Positions 60,619 through 64,000 of a stretch of DNA of 64,000 bases are shown one piece after another. This DNA comes from Paratinospora sagittata (lineage: Eukaryota > Streptophyta > Magnoliopsida > Ranunculales > Menispermaceae). How positions within the stretch are numbered: position 1 is the first letter of the stretch; every line of letters begins with the position of its first letter. The position numbers and the translations under genes were made by a program. The stretch is taken from the NCBI GenBank assembly GCA_035771175.1, contig CM069598.1:19072438-19136437 (forward strand), read 5' to 3'. The notes under the pieces were generated by a model. That model saw only the letters and a program-made list of their open reading frames with translations. It did not search any database and was not told the DNA's origin.

Positions 60619-60959
60619 TATTTTGATGCTTACCTCATTCAGGGGGAGAGGTACTATATGGATACTTCACTCTTTTTTATGTTTTCAAAAGGGGGAGAAG
60701 TAATATCTATTGAAGCATTATATTATCCATAAAGTCATGGGGAGAATAGAGAGAATATGGAGAGTATGAAAATGACATTTTTTTGGTGCAAAAATCTTAT
60801 CATATGAAAATAAGAAAAACATTGGTATTGCATGGTATTCATGTGTATTGCATGTCATTCATATCATTCGTATTCATTGTAAGATCAAGCATTCATATCT
60901 TTTTTTAGTTTGCTTCAAGGCCTACAAAAATGTATTTGAAATCATAAAAAAAAAGAGAT

Positions 60960-62367
60960 TGTTAATCTAATTTCCCTCATGTTTCGTACAAAAAAAAGAT
61001 ATTTTGATGATTACAAACCACATTCTCATTAAGATATTATTGCATATATATTGTACATCCAATTATGCATGGAGATTGCTCAAGTTCTATGATGCATGGT
61101 GGAAGAGCTATCCAGATCGTAATAAGACTGAAAACCATAATCATTCAAGATTTAATCTTTATGTTTTTAGAGTCATTTAGGATTGTAGAATCTCAGGTGT
61201 CATTTGATTAAGAAAGATATTACTTATGATGCATATTTGCATGATTTTCAAAAAAAAAATGTTTTTGATCGATTTGTTTTTGAAGGATTTTCGATTGGTT
61301 TTCATCACTTTTGATGAATCTTTCAATGATTATTTTGATCCGAACTTATCAAGGTTTAAACTGATTAATCGAGCTTTGAAAAGATTGAAAATTATCAAAA
61401 TTTATTTTCAGTGCTCCATCAGGGCGCTGATGTGATGGTCAGTCACTTAATGATGAACCAACATGGTAAGACGCTAATGAAATGTCAGGACGTTGATGGT
61501 GTATAGGTTGAAATGTGTTCTATTCATGTCAGGACGCTACTCATCTAAGAGCACCCTCATAGAACCAACCTAATGAAACGTCAAGACACTGATCGTTCGT
61601 CAGCGCACTCACATGTTTCTGAGATTTTTATGTTTTAAATGCATCAGAATGCTACTCACGAATTAGCGCCCTTATTGGTTTTTGGATTTTAAAAACTTCA
61701 AGTCCATCAAGACGCTCACAGTTTATTAGCACCCTCAAAGGCAGAAATAACAAAACTGTGTGTTGTGCGTCAAGACGCTAATGCTCTATCAAGACACTCA
61801 CATAATACTGTCAAAAAGTTGATAACTGTGTCAGCCTGTGCTGTTTTTTGAACTTTTTATTTTCGTGAAAGCGCAGAAGATTTAGGTGTTGTTGCACTAT
61901 CTGAATCAATCCATTTCCGTGAAACAATTTGACCATTTGATTTGAAATGGATTTGAGCGCCAAAACTTTATTGAAGATCGAGATTAAGTATTGTCTATAT
62001 ATACTGCACTTCAAGCTTTTGAGCATATATACAAGTGAGACATATACAACTAAGCATCTTTGAAATCATTTGTGCGAAAACTTTTGAAACTTCTACTATC
62101 ATTTTCATAGCTAGAACTCTGATCATCTTGCAAAAACTCTGATACGATTTTCTTTGGAATTTATTGGTTTTCATTATAAATCTTTTTCAAATCCATCAAA
62201 GAAAAGTAGAGCTTTAAACCTCTAGTATTTTAGTCGATCTCCATTATACATATTATGCTGAATCAGTGTCAACTGGGGTTTAAGGAAAGCTCTGTAAGTA
62301 TTTCGTTCATTCTTGGTAAATGAATAAAAACTCTATACTTGTATTTCAGATTATTAAGTGATTGTGT
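60960..62367 (+). repeat. 3' LTR of the SIRE-like copia element, truncated
   Basis: It starts TGTTAATCTAATTTCCC and aligns with 52172-53580. The alignment breaks at ATTGTGT where a minus-strand LTR is inserted, so roughly the last 340 bp of the LTR are not seen in the window. Confidence 0.78.
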
Positions 62368-63432
62368 TGTTGGTACACCCAAGAGTGGGGGTGAATTGAG
62401 TGTAATGACCATTTTTTATCTTTTCTAATTTCTTATGAGATTCCTTTACATAATTGGATTCAATACTTAAATAAATCTAACGAGCATAAAGTAAAATGCA
62501 TAAAGTAAAGCACAATAGCATTTATAGTGGTTCGCCGTGCCTACGTCCACTACCTAATCTCCCGATTAGGATTTTTCTAAATCCACTAATGATCCTCTTA
62601 CGGGTGAGAACCAAACTTTTACAAATTGCCATTTTATACGTTTAAGGCAAACCTATCATTCTCTGGGTTAAGGATGAACCACTTATCTTTTTTTTTGGGC
62701 TAAGGAAGAACCCATGTTCTTTTTGCAGGCTAAGGAAGAACCGTATATCCTTTTTTCGGGCTAAGGAAGAACCCATGTTTCTTTTGCGGGCTAAGAACCC
62801 ACACATCCTTTTCAAGAGAAAAGATGAAACTAGCTAGATTCCAACAATGGAATCTCAAGTGAGGACTTAGTTGTTTCAATCTTAAAACGAACCAAAAACC
62901 CCGATTACAATGATTAAAATGTTTGTTCTAATGATTAGAACAATTATACATGAAGCTCATAAACATAAATACCAAATACAAGATATGAAAATTTAAGCTT
63001 AAGGTGAAGGGAGACCTTACAATGATTTATACCTTTCTTGCAACCATATTTGCTCAAGAGAATGATTTTGAAGATGCTTTGAATGATGCACAATGAAAAA
63101 ACTTGAAATCCAATCTTCAAATCAACATCTCTAATTTCTATGTTTTTGAAATGAGAAAAATGATTTGATCTTGAAAAACACTCCCTAGATTCACATGATT
63201 GTCTTTCTTGTGTTTAGAATGGCCTAACTACATGTATTTATAAATTAGAAACAAGTTATAGTCGTTAGACACAAGAATATAGCCGTTGGGGGTGAAAATA
63301 TGATTTTGGACCATTGGAAATGTGCCCAGAAAAGTTGCAAAAAATTTTAGATTTTTGTATTAGCTCCCTCATTGTGCATTAGCTCACTCATTGCGCATTA
63401 GCTCCCTCAAGCGCATTAGCTTGTTAATGCGA
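62368..63432 (-). mobile_element. copia-type LTR (minus strand), cut by a family 2 LTR
   Basis: On the minus strand it ends CACTCTTGGGTGTACCAACA, a SIRE-like LTR terminus. Like the LTR at 47754-51348 it has short repeated words (TTCTTCCTTAGCCCG, and CATTAGCTCCCTCA near 63360-63430). Its other end lies beyond the next insertion. Confidence 0.6.
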
Positions 63433-64000
63433 TGCAACGCCCGTACCTTAGGATGATGTCATCATGACCTGTAGAGTACCCGTATACGTGTACGTATACA
63501 TATTTGATGCTTGATGTGGGTTAGTTCAAGTGCTTTTTGCATGCTTTTAAGTTCTTTAATGTGTGTGTAAAGTTTTAAAATAATCGAAGACCCGTTCGGT
63601 GTCGAAACATGCCGAAAATGGTGTTTTGGATTAGTGGGGCTCGCTCCATAGAGGAAGAAATTTCTGTCACCGATTACATCAATGGCTTGATCTCCTAGAT
63701 CTTCATTATGGATGGCGAAGATCTTGATCGGAGTTGTTTACTGTGAGGTATAAGATTTCAAAAACTGCTTCTCAGATTTGCGAATTTTCTTGCGCAGTTT
63801 TGATCAAAAGGTTGGATCTCGCATTCCCATCATGGATTAAGCTTAAATTTTATCAGAAGGTTGGTAACTGAGTCATAAACGTTTTGAACGGTTAAGATGT
63901 TAAATTGGTGAGTCGTTTACAAGAAATTGATTATCTAAGTGCAAGTAATTGCAGCAGGGAAACTATTTTTTTTATTTAAGTGTGTTTTTATGCGTGGGCC
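63433..64000 (+). mobile_element. LTR family 2, plus-strand copy, runs off the window
   Basis: It starts TGCAACGCCCGTACCTTAG and follows the minus strand of the solo LTR at 15403-18072, sharing GTATACATATTTGATGCTTG and later blocks near 63700-63900. Whether it is a solo LTR or a full element cannot be seen. Confidence 0.72.

Larger units (their letters stand above)
52172..62367 (+). mobile_element. SIRE-like Ty1/copia retrotransposon, both LTRs present, inactive
   Basis: The 5' LTR spans 52172-53919. A Met-tRNA primer site TGGTATCAGAGC is at 53922-53933. Broken gag and pol follow, and the 3' LTR spans 60960-62367, truncated by another insertion. Lineage is inferred from LTR size, long gag, integrase-RT-RNase H order and AGGGGGAG polypurine-like tracts at about 60636 and 60690. 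A 2-kb LTR is inserted in the leader/gag start (53980-55995). The LTRs differ by many substitutions and small indels, so the insertion is old. Confidence 0.85.

Overview
This is plant nuclear DNA, most likely from a eudicot. It is AT-rich, has GT-AG introns, and most of its length is transposable elements nested in one another. It carries plant-specific genes: a CLE peptide precursor with the exact TDIF dodecapeptide, an RGLG-type RING ligase and a plant DCAF4-like WD40 gene. The species cannot be named from sequence alone.

Layout. (1) 26-263 holds the last two coding exons of an RGLG-type E3 ubiquitin ligase (+). (2) About 2005-13041 is a decayed minus-strand Ty1/copia element. Its LTR was split by a 9.06-kb Mutator-like element (2538-11592) with matching termini and a perfect 9-bp target duplication. 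This MULE carries two convergent gene remnants: a plant mobile domain (PMD/MAIN-like) gene (+) and a MURA transposase fused to a C-terminal OTU-like cysteine protease domain (-). The PMD gene is itself split by a 2.6-kb solo LTR with a perfect 5-bp duplication. A 5'-truncated LINE sits in the copia internal region. (3) 13-20 kb holds SINEs, a large foldback structure interrupted by another solo LTR, and an RTE LINE tail. (4) 20483-20905 is the TDIF/CLE41-CLE44-type gene, followed by about 5.4 kb of AT-rich spacer with a hairpin MITE. (5) 26344-42168 (-) is a complete-looking 13-exon DCAF4-like WD40 gene whose reading frame closes across every junction (512 codons including stop) and which uses one GC-AG intron. 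Its introns hold a SINE, SINE and LINE fragments, and a probable hAT element enclosing an RTE LINE. (6) 43.8-47.5 kb is a minus-strand L1 LINE split by an LTR that carries a V-ATPase subunit D pseudogene. (7) 47754-51348 is a copia-type solo LTR split by a solo LTR of the same family as those in (2) and (6). (8) 52172-62367 is a SIRE-like Ty1/copia element with both LTRs, a Met-tRNA primer site and broken gag-pol. Another LTR is inserted in its gag leader and contains a foldback with a tRNA-like loop. (9) 62368-64000 shows further nesting, a minus-strand copia-type LTR cut by a copy of the 15.4-kb solo LTR family that runs off the window.

The host genes (RGLG-like ligase, TDIF peptide, DCAF4-like receptor) look independent and are not an operon-like system. 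The most unusual assemblies are the PMD + transposase-OTU MULE, the V-ATPase D fragment inside one member of an LTR family, and the two foldback structures. All family assignments come from reading translated motifs by eye. No database search was run.
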